Positions 14,970-23,056 of a stretch of 47,793 nucleotides of DNA are shown here, in pieces (the stretch's first letter is position 1; every line of letters starts with the position of its first letter). The DNA comes from JABMRP01 sp964444795 (GTDB lineage: Bacteria; Planctomycetota; Planctomycetia; Pirellulales; Thermoguttaceae). The stretch covers positions 1 through 47,793 of the forward strand of contig CAYUIQ010000035.1 in the NCBI GenBank assembly GCA_964444795.1. The letters are read 5' to 3'. Both the position numbers and the translations under genes were made by a program. Below the pieces are notes generated by a model that was not told where the DNA came from, ran no database searches, and saw nothing but the letters and a program-made list of their open reading frames with translations.

Positions 14970-17900
14970 CTACGGAGAGGCGGGAGGCGGCAGAGCGGCC
15001 AAATCGCGCCGCGGCGACTGCCACGCTCTTCGGGCCGCCGCGCGGACCAGTTCCAGCACGGCCCGATAGTCGGCGTCGTCGGTGCTTTCGTAGACCGGCT
15101 CGCCGCACTTCCCGTTGCCGCCTGCCGAGCGGGCCAGCGGCGCCGTCAGGAATAGACTCTGCTCGGGGTCATGGACGTCGATCCAGTGCGGTTGCGTCAC
15201 TTCGCCGGCGGTGTGGCACTGATTGCAGCGGCGAGTGTGAACGGCCGCAACCGCCGCGATCAGCTTCTCGTCGGCCGGCAAATCGTACGGCACGCCGCCG
15301 GCGCGCTTGTTGATGAAGGCGTCGTGATAGGGCGCGTTGGCGTCGATCCATGTGACCAGCCGCTGCCACTCCTGGGCCGAAAGCGTCGCTCGTTTGCCGC
15401 ACGCCCCTTCCCGAAGCACGCGGACCAACTCGCTGCGATGCGAGCCGAAAGCCAGCGGGGCCGTCACCCGGGCGTCGTCGTGGATATTGGAGACGGCCAC
15501 CAGCCCGCGGGAGCGAATCGTGTCGTAAGCCCGATTGGCGGCAAACGCGGGTATCACCTGCCGGCGAGTCAGTCCGCCGCAGAAATCAAGTTCTCCGGCC
15601 GGTTTCAACCCGCCGTGGCAGCCGACACAGTGCCGATCGAAAATCGGTTGCACGTCGCGCAGGAAACTCAACGGCCGCTCTCCCCAGGCCGGCGGCGTGG
15701 GAATCGACGGATCGCGGAGCAGGGCCAGCGGAAACTTCTGCGCCGCCCGTGGTGCTTCCTCTCGCGTTTCGTGGCAACCGGTACACCCGCGCCGCTCGCC
15801 GGGCTGAAAGCTGATGAACGACCGCATCCGCCGCAGTTCCATGTGATTTTCGTCGAGCAACTGGAAGTAGACGGCCGTATCGGCGGGGACCTGGAAATGG
15901 GCGCTGCCGTCCGCTTCGACCGGCACTTCGCCCAGAATTCGCACGGGTGTCCAATTGGGGACCAGCCCGCGAGTGTGGGCCACCTCGTGATAGCGCTGAC
16001 CGCCCGAAGTGTTGTCGTACGGCCATACCAGCCGTTGCGAAATCCGCAGATAGCGGACCCGTGAAGGGTCGATTCCTTCGACGCCGCGAGCGATGTCCGA
16101 CACACTGCACGTGGCCAGCGACGACTCGGGATCGCGACAGTCGGCGAGAATCGGCGGTCGCGGCCGCACCTGCAGGGGCATCGGCCGAAAACACGAGATG
16201 GCCGGGTCGCGGTAGAGCAGTTCCTTGTTGCCGAACACGTCGATCAGGTAGATGGCGTAACCGGTCGGATCGTTGTGCTTCGGGGCGTAGGTGTACGAGA
16301 CGAGGAAGACCTTTTCCGAAAGCGGCCAGGGGTACATGTAATAACCGCCCCCGTCGACCACGCCCCCTTCGGCCACGGGCGTGCCCGACATGCCTCCCTC
16401 CGGCGGCAGCACGTCGGGCGTGACGATGCGAATCGAACGCGAGTCGTTCATGCCGGTGCTGGGCGTGACCACGACGACCGGCCCGGCGGCCAGCGTGTGG
16501 TGGCCGGTGGCGATCGCCGCCAGGCGGCTGGTCTCCGTATCGGGAATCGAACGGACGTCTTCCAGCGCCCAGGGGTCGTTCATGTGTTGTTTGAACAGCG
16601 CGTCGGCCCCGGTTCCGTCGGGGCGAACCACCCAAATCGATTGCACGTGGGCCCAACTCCGCTCCTGATACTCCCAGCGGGTGTAGCCAATCATGCCGTC
16701 GCGGAGCACGTGGGGCAGGTAGTCGCCGTCCTTGGACGCGCTGAGCCGGCGGATCCCGCTTCCGTCGGATCGCATCACGTAGATGTTACACGAGGTCTCG
16801 TCCTTGTCGAATTCGTTGCACTGCAGCGAGCAGCCGCATCGCTCCGAAACAAACGCCACGTCGCCGCTGGGCAGGTACGCCGGGTCGAGGTCGCTCCACT
16901 GGCCGTCGGTCAACTGCCGCAGGCGGTGGCCGTCGATGCCGATCTCGTACAGGTGGATCGGTTCGGTGTTGCAACGCAGATCGAAGTTGGTACGGCGGTC
17001 GAGCCAACCCTCGACGGGCTGATCGCTTTCGGCTTTGGCATAGCCGAACACAACGCGGTCGGCGTCCCACCACAGATCGAGGCCGTGGACGTGTCCCGGC
17101 CCCAATGCCCCCTGCAAAACGTTGCGCACCTGGGGCTCGCCGTCGGCACCGGCCAGCCGCACGACGCAAATGTCGCCGCCGGGCCGCGAGACCCACGGCA
17201 TGTGGTTGAGACAAACGTCGGGGTACGTCTCCTGGGTAAACCGCTTGACTAGCAGAAGCTCCTCAAAGTCCAGCAACGGATTGGCCAGCGCGAGTCGCCG
17301 CACGATGCGTCGGGCTTGGAAGTAGAGCCGGCGCTGCGTCTCGATCGGCGCGTCGGCCGGCGTTCGTTCCAGGGCTAGTTCCACTTCGTCGAGCTGTCGC
17401 TCGAAGACGGCCGTGTCGACGTTTTGCCCGCGCAGATCGGCCGCTAATTGCCGCCCCCGCCGCAAGACGTCGCGCGTCGGCTTCCACAGGGACGACGGCT
17501 CACGATGCACCAGCTTGTTGGTCGACCACTGGCTCGTGCTGCTCTGGTCGGCCGGGCACCGCAAGGCGATGTTTTCCTCGGCCGAGTCCGGCCCGTAAAT
17601 CTCGACCTCGTCGAGATGGAAAAAGATGGGCTTGGCGCTGGGGATCTGCAAGCGAACGAACCGGGCAGACAGCGGCAGGACGTTGAACCGCACTTCCAGC
17701 GGCTTGGCCCCGGAGATACCGCCGAAGTGCTTGCCGCCGTTGTCGTGGCGCAACGTCCACCGCCGGCCGTCGTCGGAGGTGAGGATCTGCAGAGCGTCGG
17801 CATTGTGCAGCCCCGGTGCGTAATCGAGCCGGTTGTAAACGGCAATCCGCGTGATCCGCCGCGGCTTGCCCAAGTCGACCTGCCACCAGGGGTTGGGCTC

Positions 17901-18125
17901 TTGGGCCGTATGAAAGGCATACTTTCCGTCCTTCACCCCGTCGACCGCCCCCGCCGCATCGGCTGCGGTGGCATTCGTTTCCCGTTGGGCGAACGCCCGG
18001 GCCTGCCGCAACCAATCCTCTTCGATCACCGCCTGCCACGGCGATTCTGACTCCGCCGCTGCCAACGACGCCTGCACCACAAAAACCAGGGCGGCCCAAA
18101 GGACCATCAAAATCGTGTTTCTCAT
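14970..18125 (-). CDS. Secreted HzsA-related protein with discoidin domain and three CxxCH motifs
   Basis: A 1051-residue exported protein. After a signal peptide (MRNTILMVLWAALVFVVQAS) come an F5/8 type C (discoidin) sugar-binding-like domain (about 35-185; PWWQVDLGKPRRITRIAVYN) and a TolB/WD-like propeller (LYEIGIDGHRLRQLTDGQWS; IYVMRSDGSGIRRLS). The C-terminal region has three c-type-haem-like motifs: CTGCH (~779), CVGCH (~831) and CNQCH (~965). This is the layout of proteins called HzsA-related, because they resemble the alpha subunit of anammox hydrazine synthase. No anammox genes are nearby, so hydrazine chemistry should not be assumed. The start ATG 18125 lies beside an interspersed palindrome that supplies its ribosome site (AGGGGAG). 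A second member of the family is at 19920-22919. Confidence 0.85.
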   Translation of the reverse strand: MRNTILMVLWAALVFVVQASLAAAESESPWQAVIEEDWLRQARAFAQRETNATAADAAGAVDGVKDGKYAFHTAQEPNPWWQVDLGKPRRITRIAVYNRLDYAPGLHNADALQILTSDDGRRWTLRHDNGGKHFGGISGAKPLEVRFNVLPLSARFVRLQIPSAKPIFFHLDEVEIYGPDSAEENIALRCPADQSSTSQWSTNKLVHREPSSLWKPTRDVLRRGRQLAADLRGQNVDTAVFERQLDEVELALERTPADAPIETQRRLYFQARRIVRRLALANPLLDFEELLLVKRFTQETYPDVCLNHMPWVSRPGGDICVVRLAGADGEPQVRNVLQGALGPGHVHGLDLWWDADRVVFGYAKAESDQPVEGWLDRRTNFDLRCNTEPIHLYEIGIDGHRLRQLTDGQWSDLDPAYLPSGDVAFVSERCGCSLQCNEFDKDETSCNIYVMRSDGSGIRRLSASKDGDYLPHVLRDGMIGYTRWEYQERSWAHVQSIWVVRPDGTGADALFKQHMNDPWALEDVRSIPDTETSRLAAIATGHHTLAAGPVVVVTPSTGMNDSRSIRIVTPDVLPPEGGMSGTPVAEGGVVDGGGYYMYPWPLSEKVFLVSYTYAPKHNDPTGYAIYLIDVFGNKELLYRDPAISCFRPMPLQVRPRPPILADCRDPESSLATCSVSDIARGVEGIDPSRVRYLRISQRLVWPYDNTSGGQRYHEVAHTRGLVPNWTPVRILGEVPVEADGSAHFQVPADTAVYFQLLDENHMELRRMRSFISFQPGERRGCTGCHETREEAPRAAQKFPLALLRDPSIPTPPAWGERPLSFLRDVQPIFDRHCVGCHGGLKPAGELDFCGGLTRRQVIPAFAANRAYDTIRSRGLVAVSNIHDDARVTAPLAFGSHRSELVRVLREGACGKRATLSAQEWQRLVTWIDANAPYHDAFINKRAGGVPYDLPADEKLIAAVAAVHTRRCNQCHTAGEVTQPHWIDVHDPEQSLFLTAPLARSAGGNGKCGEPVYESTDDADYRAVLELVRAAARRAWQSPRRDLAALPPPASP

Positions 18126-18133
18126 ATTTCTCC

Positions 18134-18152
18134 CCTCTCCCTCTGGGAGAGG
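18134..18152. repeat. Interspersed palindrome overlapping a ribosome binding site
   Basis: CCTCTCCC, TCT, GGGAGAGG: a perfect 8-bp stem with a 3-nt loop. It is followed by GC-rich repeat-like sequence to about 18180. On the minus strand the arm CCTCTCCCAGAGGGAGAGG runs into GGGAGAAATATG, so the repeat provides the Shine-Dalgarno of the gene starting at 18125. Confidence 0.6.
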
Positions 18153-18363
18153 ACGGCGAGCGCAGCGAGCCAGGTGAGGGCCGTTGACACAGGGAAAGGG
18201 ACTGTACGGCATTCAAGAGGTGGAAGGCGATAACCCCCATGGAAATCATTCGCGGCCCGGCCGTCAACCCCCCCGGGGGGAAATGGGAACGACCGTACCT
18301 TGAAACACCGGGCACAAGTGCCGGGGCTCAACGGGACGACGACGCCGGTTTGGCGTGTACTGC

Positions 18364-18392
18364 GTGACAATCGGGCGGCGCCGCCTTAGAAT
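18364..18392 (+). promoter_or_regulatory. Promoter of the Gfo/Idh/MocA gene with palindromic spacer
   Basis: GTGACA (18364-18369), 17-bp spacer, TAGAAT (18387-18392), each five of six to consensus. The spacer contains a perfect 12-bp palindrome GGCGGCGCCGCC (18374-18385), ideally placed for a repressor or a MerR-type activator. The predicted leader to ATG 18438 is about 39 nt. The rest of 18126-18437 shows only the interspersed repeat. Confidence 0.55.
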
Positions 18393-18437
18393 GCGCGGAA
18401 GTCTGATTCACCCGTACCGCACAACGGAGGCAAACGG

Positions 18438-19766
18438 ATGACGAACGAGCATGGATTTACCCGGCGACGTTTCCTCGCCGGCACGACCGCCGCGGCCGCG
18501 TTTACCGTGATCCCGCGACATGTATTGGGCCAGGAAGGGCAACCGGCGGCCAACGAGAAACTGAACGTCGCCGGGGTGGGCGTGGGCGGGATGGGTTCGC
18601 ACGACGTCCGCCGCGTGCCCAGCGAAAACATCGTGGCCATCTGCGACGTCGATGCCAACCACGTGGCCAGGTCGGCAAAGCACTTTCCCGAGGCAAGTAC
18701 GTACACCGATTTCCGCGAGATGCTGCAAGCCGAAAAGAGCCTCGACGCGGTGATGGTGGCCACGCCCGATCACAACCACGCGGTGGTAACGATGGCCGCG
18801 CTAAAGGCCGGCAAACACGTCTTCTGCCAGAAGCCACTGACGCACAGCGTGGGCGAAGCGCTGGCGATCACGAAGGCCGCGAAGGCGGCGGGCGTGGCCA
18901 CGCAGATGGGCAATCAGGGTCAGGCCAGCGAAGGATCGCGGCTGATCCAGGAGTACATCTGGTCCGGCGCGATCGGCGACGTGCGCGAGATCCACTCGTG
19001 GTCGAATCGCCGGCCCGACATCTCCCTCCGCGGCATCCCCCGCCCCGCCGACACGCCGCCCGTGCCGGAGACTCTCGATTGGGACCGCTGGCTGGGACCG
19101 GCACCCGAGCGACCCTATCATCCGTGTTACCTGCCCTTTAGTTGGCGCGGCTGGTGGGATTTCGGTACCGGCGTGATGGGCGACATCGGCTGCCACAACC
19201 TGTCGGCGGCGTTCAAGGCGTTGAAACTCGGCTGGCCGGTGAGCGTCGAGGCGTGTTCCACGCACTGGAATGCACCGCCGGAAGTGAAAAACGAGACGGC
19301 CCCGCTGGCTTCGATCGTCACCTACCGGTTCGCGGCCCAGGAGAATCGCCCCGAGGTGCTGCTGCGCTGGTACGACGGCGGCATGATGCCTCCGTTGCCC
19401 AAGGAAGTGGGCGGTCGCAACATCTTTGAGGGCGACGGCACGCTCATCGTCGGCGACGAGGGTCTGCTGCTGGGCGCGCAACTACTTCCCGAGGCCCGCG
19501 CCAAGGGGTTCGGCAAACCGCCGAAGCGGTTGGACCGCTCGCCCGGCCATTACCAGGAATGGATCGACGCCTGCAAGGGCGGGAAACCGGCCGGCAGCAA
19601 CTTCGTCGACCACGCGGGACATCTGGCCGCCGTGATCCTGATGGGCAACATTGCCATCCGCACGCAAGAAAAGCTCACCTGGAACGCCGAGAAGTTGCAG
19701 TTCAACAACTCCGAAGCGGCCAACCGCCTGCTCGCCCCGCCCTATCGCCAGGGCTGGACGCTTTGA
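18438..19766 (+). CDS. Tat-exported Gfo/Idh/MocA-family oxidoreductase
   Basis: A 442-residue NAD(P)-dependent sugar or inositol dehydrogenase-like protein. A twin-arginine signal (TRRRFLAGTTAAAAFTVIP) precedes the Rossmann domain (KLNVAGVGVGGMGSHDVRRV, DAVMVATPDHNH). The family EKP motif appears as CQKPLTHSVGEA, with the lysine kept. The C-terminal alpha/beta domain includes DFGTGVMGDIGCHNLSAAFKAL. Such exported members, with tightly held cofactor, are abundant in planctomycete glycan-degradation loci. The start ATG 18438 has CGGAGG upstream. It is transcribed alone, divergent from one HzsA-related gene and convergent with the other. Substrate unknown. Confidence 0.92.
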   Translation: MTNEHGFTRRRFLAGTTAAAAFTVIPRHVLGQEGQPAANEKLNVAGVGVGGMGSHDVRRVPSENIVAICDVDANHVARSAKHFPEASTYTDFREMLQAEKSLDAVMVATPDHNHAVVTMAALKAGKHVFCQKPLTHSVGEALAITKAAKAAGVATQMGNQGQASEGSRLIQEYIWSGAIGDVREIHSWSNRRPDISLRGIPRPADTPPVPETLDWDRWLGPAPERPYHPCYLPFSWRGWWDFGTGVMGDIGCHNLSAAFKALKLGWPVSVEACSTHWNAPPEVKNETAPLASIVTYRFAAQENRPEVLLRWYDGGMMPPLPKEVGGRNIFEGDGTLIVGDEGLLLGAQLLPEARAKGFGKPPKRLDRSPGHYQEWIDACKGGKPAGSNFVDHAGHLAAVILMGNIAIRTQEKLTWNAEKLQFNNSEAANRLLAPPYRQGWTL

Positions 19767-19882
19767 AACCGGAGTCGGTGCCGACTAACTCCAGAGCCTA
19801 ATTCCCGCGAGTGTGCTGTCCCGCATGAACGGAATGGAGCCCCGTTTCTGTCCAGCCGGGGAGATTGGCCGAGTGCGCAAGC

Positions 19883-19902
19883 GGCGGGCTCGTCCGCCTT
19901 TT
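19883..19902 (+). terminator. Weak intrinsic terminator after the Gfo/Idh/MocA gene
   Basis: GGCGG (19883-19887), 6-nt loop, CCGCC (19894-19898), then TTTT. The stem is short (5 bp). It lies 117 bp after the stop, between convergent genes, and belongs to the same palindrome type as 5097-5113. Confidence 0.35.
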
Positions 19903-19919
19903 CCTTCCCCATTGTCAGG

Positions 19920-22919
19920 TCACGGTCGTTCGATGATCGGGGCGGTGCCGACGCGGGGGCGGATGGGCAGGCGTTCCATGCCCGGGAAATCCGGGTCTCC
20001 CAGGCTGCGGAGTTCCCTGTCACCCATGAAGGGGCAACAGGCGTCGACCCAGGCGATAAGCCGATGCAAGCTTTCCGGATCCGCTTTCACTTGGTAGTGC
20101 TTGCCGCTGGCGGCCAATTCGATCAACCGGCTCTTGTACGAGAGGTACTGCATCGGCGGCAACGTGGTTAGGGCGGCGGAGTCGTTTTGTCCGTAACTGC
20201 TTTCCACGGGAATCGCGCCGGCGATCCCGTATCCGGGACGCCCGGCGGCGACCGGATTCCCCCAGCCGGCCGATCCGACAAGCGTAAGATAGGGTTCCTT
20301 GAAGACGCTGTGTCCGGGGCGCAGGGTCAGGTTGGGTTCGGCCGCGGCGCCGGCCGAACCCGCGTGGCACTTGACGCAGTAGCGGTCCAGCACCGGCTGG
20401 GCGAAACGCTCATAGCTGATACTCTCGGTGCCCCACGGCGGCGGAGAGAGTTCCGTCGCCGGGCGATGCAGGGCCAGGCTTCGTCGCGCGACCGGCGTTG
20501 TGCTATGACTTTCATGGCAGCCCACACAGCCTCGCTGTTCGCCGGGCATCAGCCCGGTGAAGCTGCGCATCGTCTGCAAGCAGCGGCGATCGGCGTCCAA
20601 CAACTGGAAGTAGAGTGTGCGTCCCGCCGGAGCTTCGAAATGCACCGACCCATCGGCCTCCACCGGGACCTCGGAAAGGATTCGCTTCACAGCCTCCTCC
20701 TGCACAATAGACACCGCGGGGCCGGAATGGCGATAGGTTTTGTTCCAAGTCGAGTAGGTCTTGTAATCCTGTTGGAACACCCGCAGGTATTTGGCCTTTC
20801 CGCGCGGCAGATCGGGTACGCCCTGGTAGACGTTGTTGCTGAAGAACACGCCCGGCTCGTTTGGCTGGCGATTCTCTCCCGTGCCCGGCCAGACGACACG
20901 GTCCGGCTGTCGCGGCGGGGCGAGACGTGGCCGCACGGGCATCGCGTGCCAGATGTTGTGGACTCCCTCGTGGATCAAGTCCCGGTTACCGTGTACGTCC
21001 ATCAGGTACAAGCGAAACTTGTCCCCCATGCCCCGCGCCGAAACCAGAAAATCTCCCTCGGAAAGCGGATAGGCCGTCTTGTAGCCGGTGAAGCGGCCTG
21101 ATGCGTGATAGTCGGCGGCTTCGGGCGTGTCTTGCGGCGGCAGGGGAACTTCGGGCCAACGCAGATCGGCGGTCACTTTGGTCAGGCCGTGAGGCCAGTC
21201 GCGACCCTGGTCCGGATCGACGATCCCGATCGAACCGGACCACCAGTCGTGATGGCCCACGCCGGAGAACATCACTCGGCGGCTACCGGGAATGGGTCGC
21301 GGTTCGGAAAGGTGATCGGGCCAAACCGATTGATTCCCCCAGAAGTGCGCCGTCCCCGTGCCATCCTGGTTGGTCGTCCACAGCTTCTGCAGCCGCCAAA
21401 GCGGTTTGTCGGTGTATTCCCAGCGCGAGTAGATCACCCGGCCGTCGTTCAACAGCGCGGGCACAAAGTCCGGCTCGCCGTTGTAGCTGATCAGATAGAC
21501 GTTGCTCCCGTCGGAGTCGCACCGGGCCAGGATATAGGAATAGATGAAGGGTCCGCAGCGCACGTACGAGTTGCCGCGTGTCGTGGTGAACAAAATGTGA
21601 CCGTCCGGCAGGTAAATCGGGTCGACGTCGTCGTAGTCGCTGTCGGTCAACTGCCGGAGGCCGCTGCCGTCGAGGTTCGTTTCATACAAATGAAAACTCT
21701 TCTCGTCATGCGGCTTGTAGCAGAAGAGGACCTTCTTGGCATCGAACGAAAGATCGGGCCGCCAGAAGCTGCCGGGCTTCTCTTGTGGTGCCAACTGGCG
21801 AAGCCTGCCGCCGGGATGCAGGCCATCGAGCACCAGCAGCCGGCCGCCCGGAACCGCCATAATGCCCATACGGTGGATCGCTTCATGCCGCGACTCCGGC
21901 CCCTGCGGCAACGGCTGATCGATCAACAACAACTGGGTGAAATCCAACACCGGGTTCGCAAAGAGAATGTTGCGTTTCACTTGCCGCACGGAGTAGTAAA
22001 TCGCTCTTGCGTTCGGGTCCGCGTTGGCATACGCGGCGACCGGATCGTCTTGCACGTCCGCCTTGTCCACTCCCGCGATCTTCCCCCAGGGTCCGCCGCC
22101 AAACGGTGCGGCCACGGTGGCGCCGTTCCAGGCCGAGTCGTCAAACGCCGCTTGTTCCCACCGCCCGTGCAGTTTCTTCTCCGCACGCCAGGACGCGTCG
22201 GAAACCACAACCGTTTGCTTGCCGTCGGTCCGGGTCACTGCCAGATGTGCGATCAGCCCGGCCGGATTCTTCGTGGGAGCCGGTCTGTTCTCCGCACGCA
22301 CCGCCAGGAGATTGACACCGGGGTTTAACAACGGTCCGACGTCGAACACCGCCGTCCGCTGCCACGTCTCATGGCTGCCAACGCGGCGGCCATTGACGAA
22401 CACCTCGCAAGCGTCGTCCGCCGCAATGCGCAACACGGCCGAGCGAATACCCGTCGGCAATGCAAACCGGCAGCGAAAGAACCGCGCCTCGGCCGGGGCA
22501 TCTTCAACCGGTCGGCCCTCGGGATACCAGATCCAACTCGGCATCGTATTGACCGTTTTGGCCGCGTTTACCGGGATCGTCCTGACACGTAGTTCCGCGA
22601 GGCGTTTCTCGAGAATCTTCAACTCTTGCAGTTCGGCCGACAGATCCGGCCCCTGATGACCCTGCGACAAGCGTGCGGCCAATGCTCGCGACCAGACAAT
22701 CTCCTTACCCGCCCTTTCCAGCAACGGTTCGCCCATGGCCTGAAACAGCCAGTCGCGCTGCAACACACGGGCGGCTTCGTCCGCGCTGAGCGTCCTCGTC
22801 TCGGGCGTCTTTGCTTCCCCCGGAGGCAGCGGCAGGTTGTCCGCCCGAGCCACCGGCACCCCGGCCACAACGAGACAAAGCGCAACGACAAGCCCCCGGA
22901 TCCGGCTAACAGTTTTCAT
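19920..22919 (-). CDS. Second secreted HzsA-related protein, two CxxCH motifs
   Basis: A 999-residue exported protein with a signal peptide (IRGLVVALCLVVAGVPVARA). It has a galactose-binding-like beta-sandwich (about 110-275; ADDACEVFVNGRRVGSHETW), a TolB-like propeller (LYETNLDGSGLRQLTDSDYD) and a C-terminal domain with CVGCH (~796) and CVKCH (~845). It shares the family core with 14970-18125 (FANPVLDFTQLLLIDQ here, LANPLLDFEELLLVKR there; LSEVPVEADGSVHF and LGEVPVEADGSAHF). The accessory N-terminal domain differs and the third CxxCH is absent. Whether haem is bound depends on a cytochrome c maturation system not seen here. It is downstream of the GH106-like gene on the same strand (137 bp) and may end that operon. 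Confidence 0.84.
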   Translation of the reverse strand: MKTVSRIRGLVVALCLVVAGVPVARADNLPLPPGEAKTPETRTLSADEAARVLQRDWLFQAMGEPLLERAGKEIVWSRALAARLSQGHQGPDLSAELQELKILEKRLAELRVRTIPVNAAKTVNTMPSWIWYPEGRPVEDAPAEARFFRCRFALPTGIRSAVLRIAADDACEVFVNGRRVGSHETWQRTAVFDVGPLLNPGVNLLAVRAENRPAPTKNPAGLIAHLAVTRTDGKQTVVVSDASWRAEKKLHGRWEQAAFDDSAWNGATVAAPFGGGPWGKIAGVDKADVQDDPVAAYANADPNARAIYYSVRQVKRNILFANPVLDFTQLLLIDQPLPQGPESRHEAIHRMGIMAVPGGRLLVLDGLHPGGRLRQLAPQEKPGSFWRPDLSFDAKKVLFCYKPHDEKSFHLYETNLDGSGLRQLTDSDYDDVDPIYLPDGHILFTTTRGNSYVRCGPFIYSYILARCDSDGSNVYLISYNGEPDFVPALLNDGRVIYSRWEYTDKPLWRLQKLWTTNQDGTGTAHFWGNQSVWPDHLSEPRPIPGSRRVMFSGVGHHDWWSGSIGIVDPDQGRDWPHGLTKVTADLRWPEVPLPPQDTPEAADYHASGRFTGYKTAYPLSEGDFLVSARGMGDKFRLYLMDVHGNRDLIHEGVHNIWHAMPVRPRLAPPRQPDRVVWPGTGENRQPNEPGVFFSNNVYQGVPDLPRGKAKYLRVFQQDYKTYSTWNKTYRHSGPAVSIVQEEAVKRILSEVPVEADGSVHFEAPAGRTLYFQLLDADRRCLQTMRSFTGLMPGEQRGCVGCHESHSTTPVARRSLALHRPATELSPPPWGTESISYERFAQPVLDRYCVKCHAGSAGAAAEPNLTLRPGHSVFKEPYLTLVGSAGWGNPVAAGRPGYGIAGAIPVESSYGQNDSAALTTLPPMQYLSYKSRLIELAASGKHYQVKADPESLHRLIAWVDACCPFMGDRELRSLGDPDFPGMERLPIRPRVGTAPIIERP

Positions 22920-23056
22920 GGTTCGGAATTCCCGCTATTGCGAAGGGGATCAGCCGATTCGCGTTCTCCGCAAACAGTCTAACACGAAGGACGCGCTGCG
23001 GGAAGAGATCGTAGCGTGCGTCTGGACGCACCGTCGTGAAACGAGAATCCTCTTCC

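Noticed and set aside
14970..22919. Anammox hydrazine synthase
   Set aside because: Only the HzsA-like fold is suggested. There are no HzsB/C or hydrazine dehydrogenase genes, and the setting is carbohydrate metabolism.
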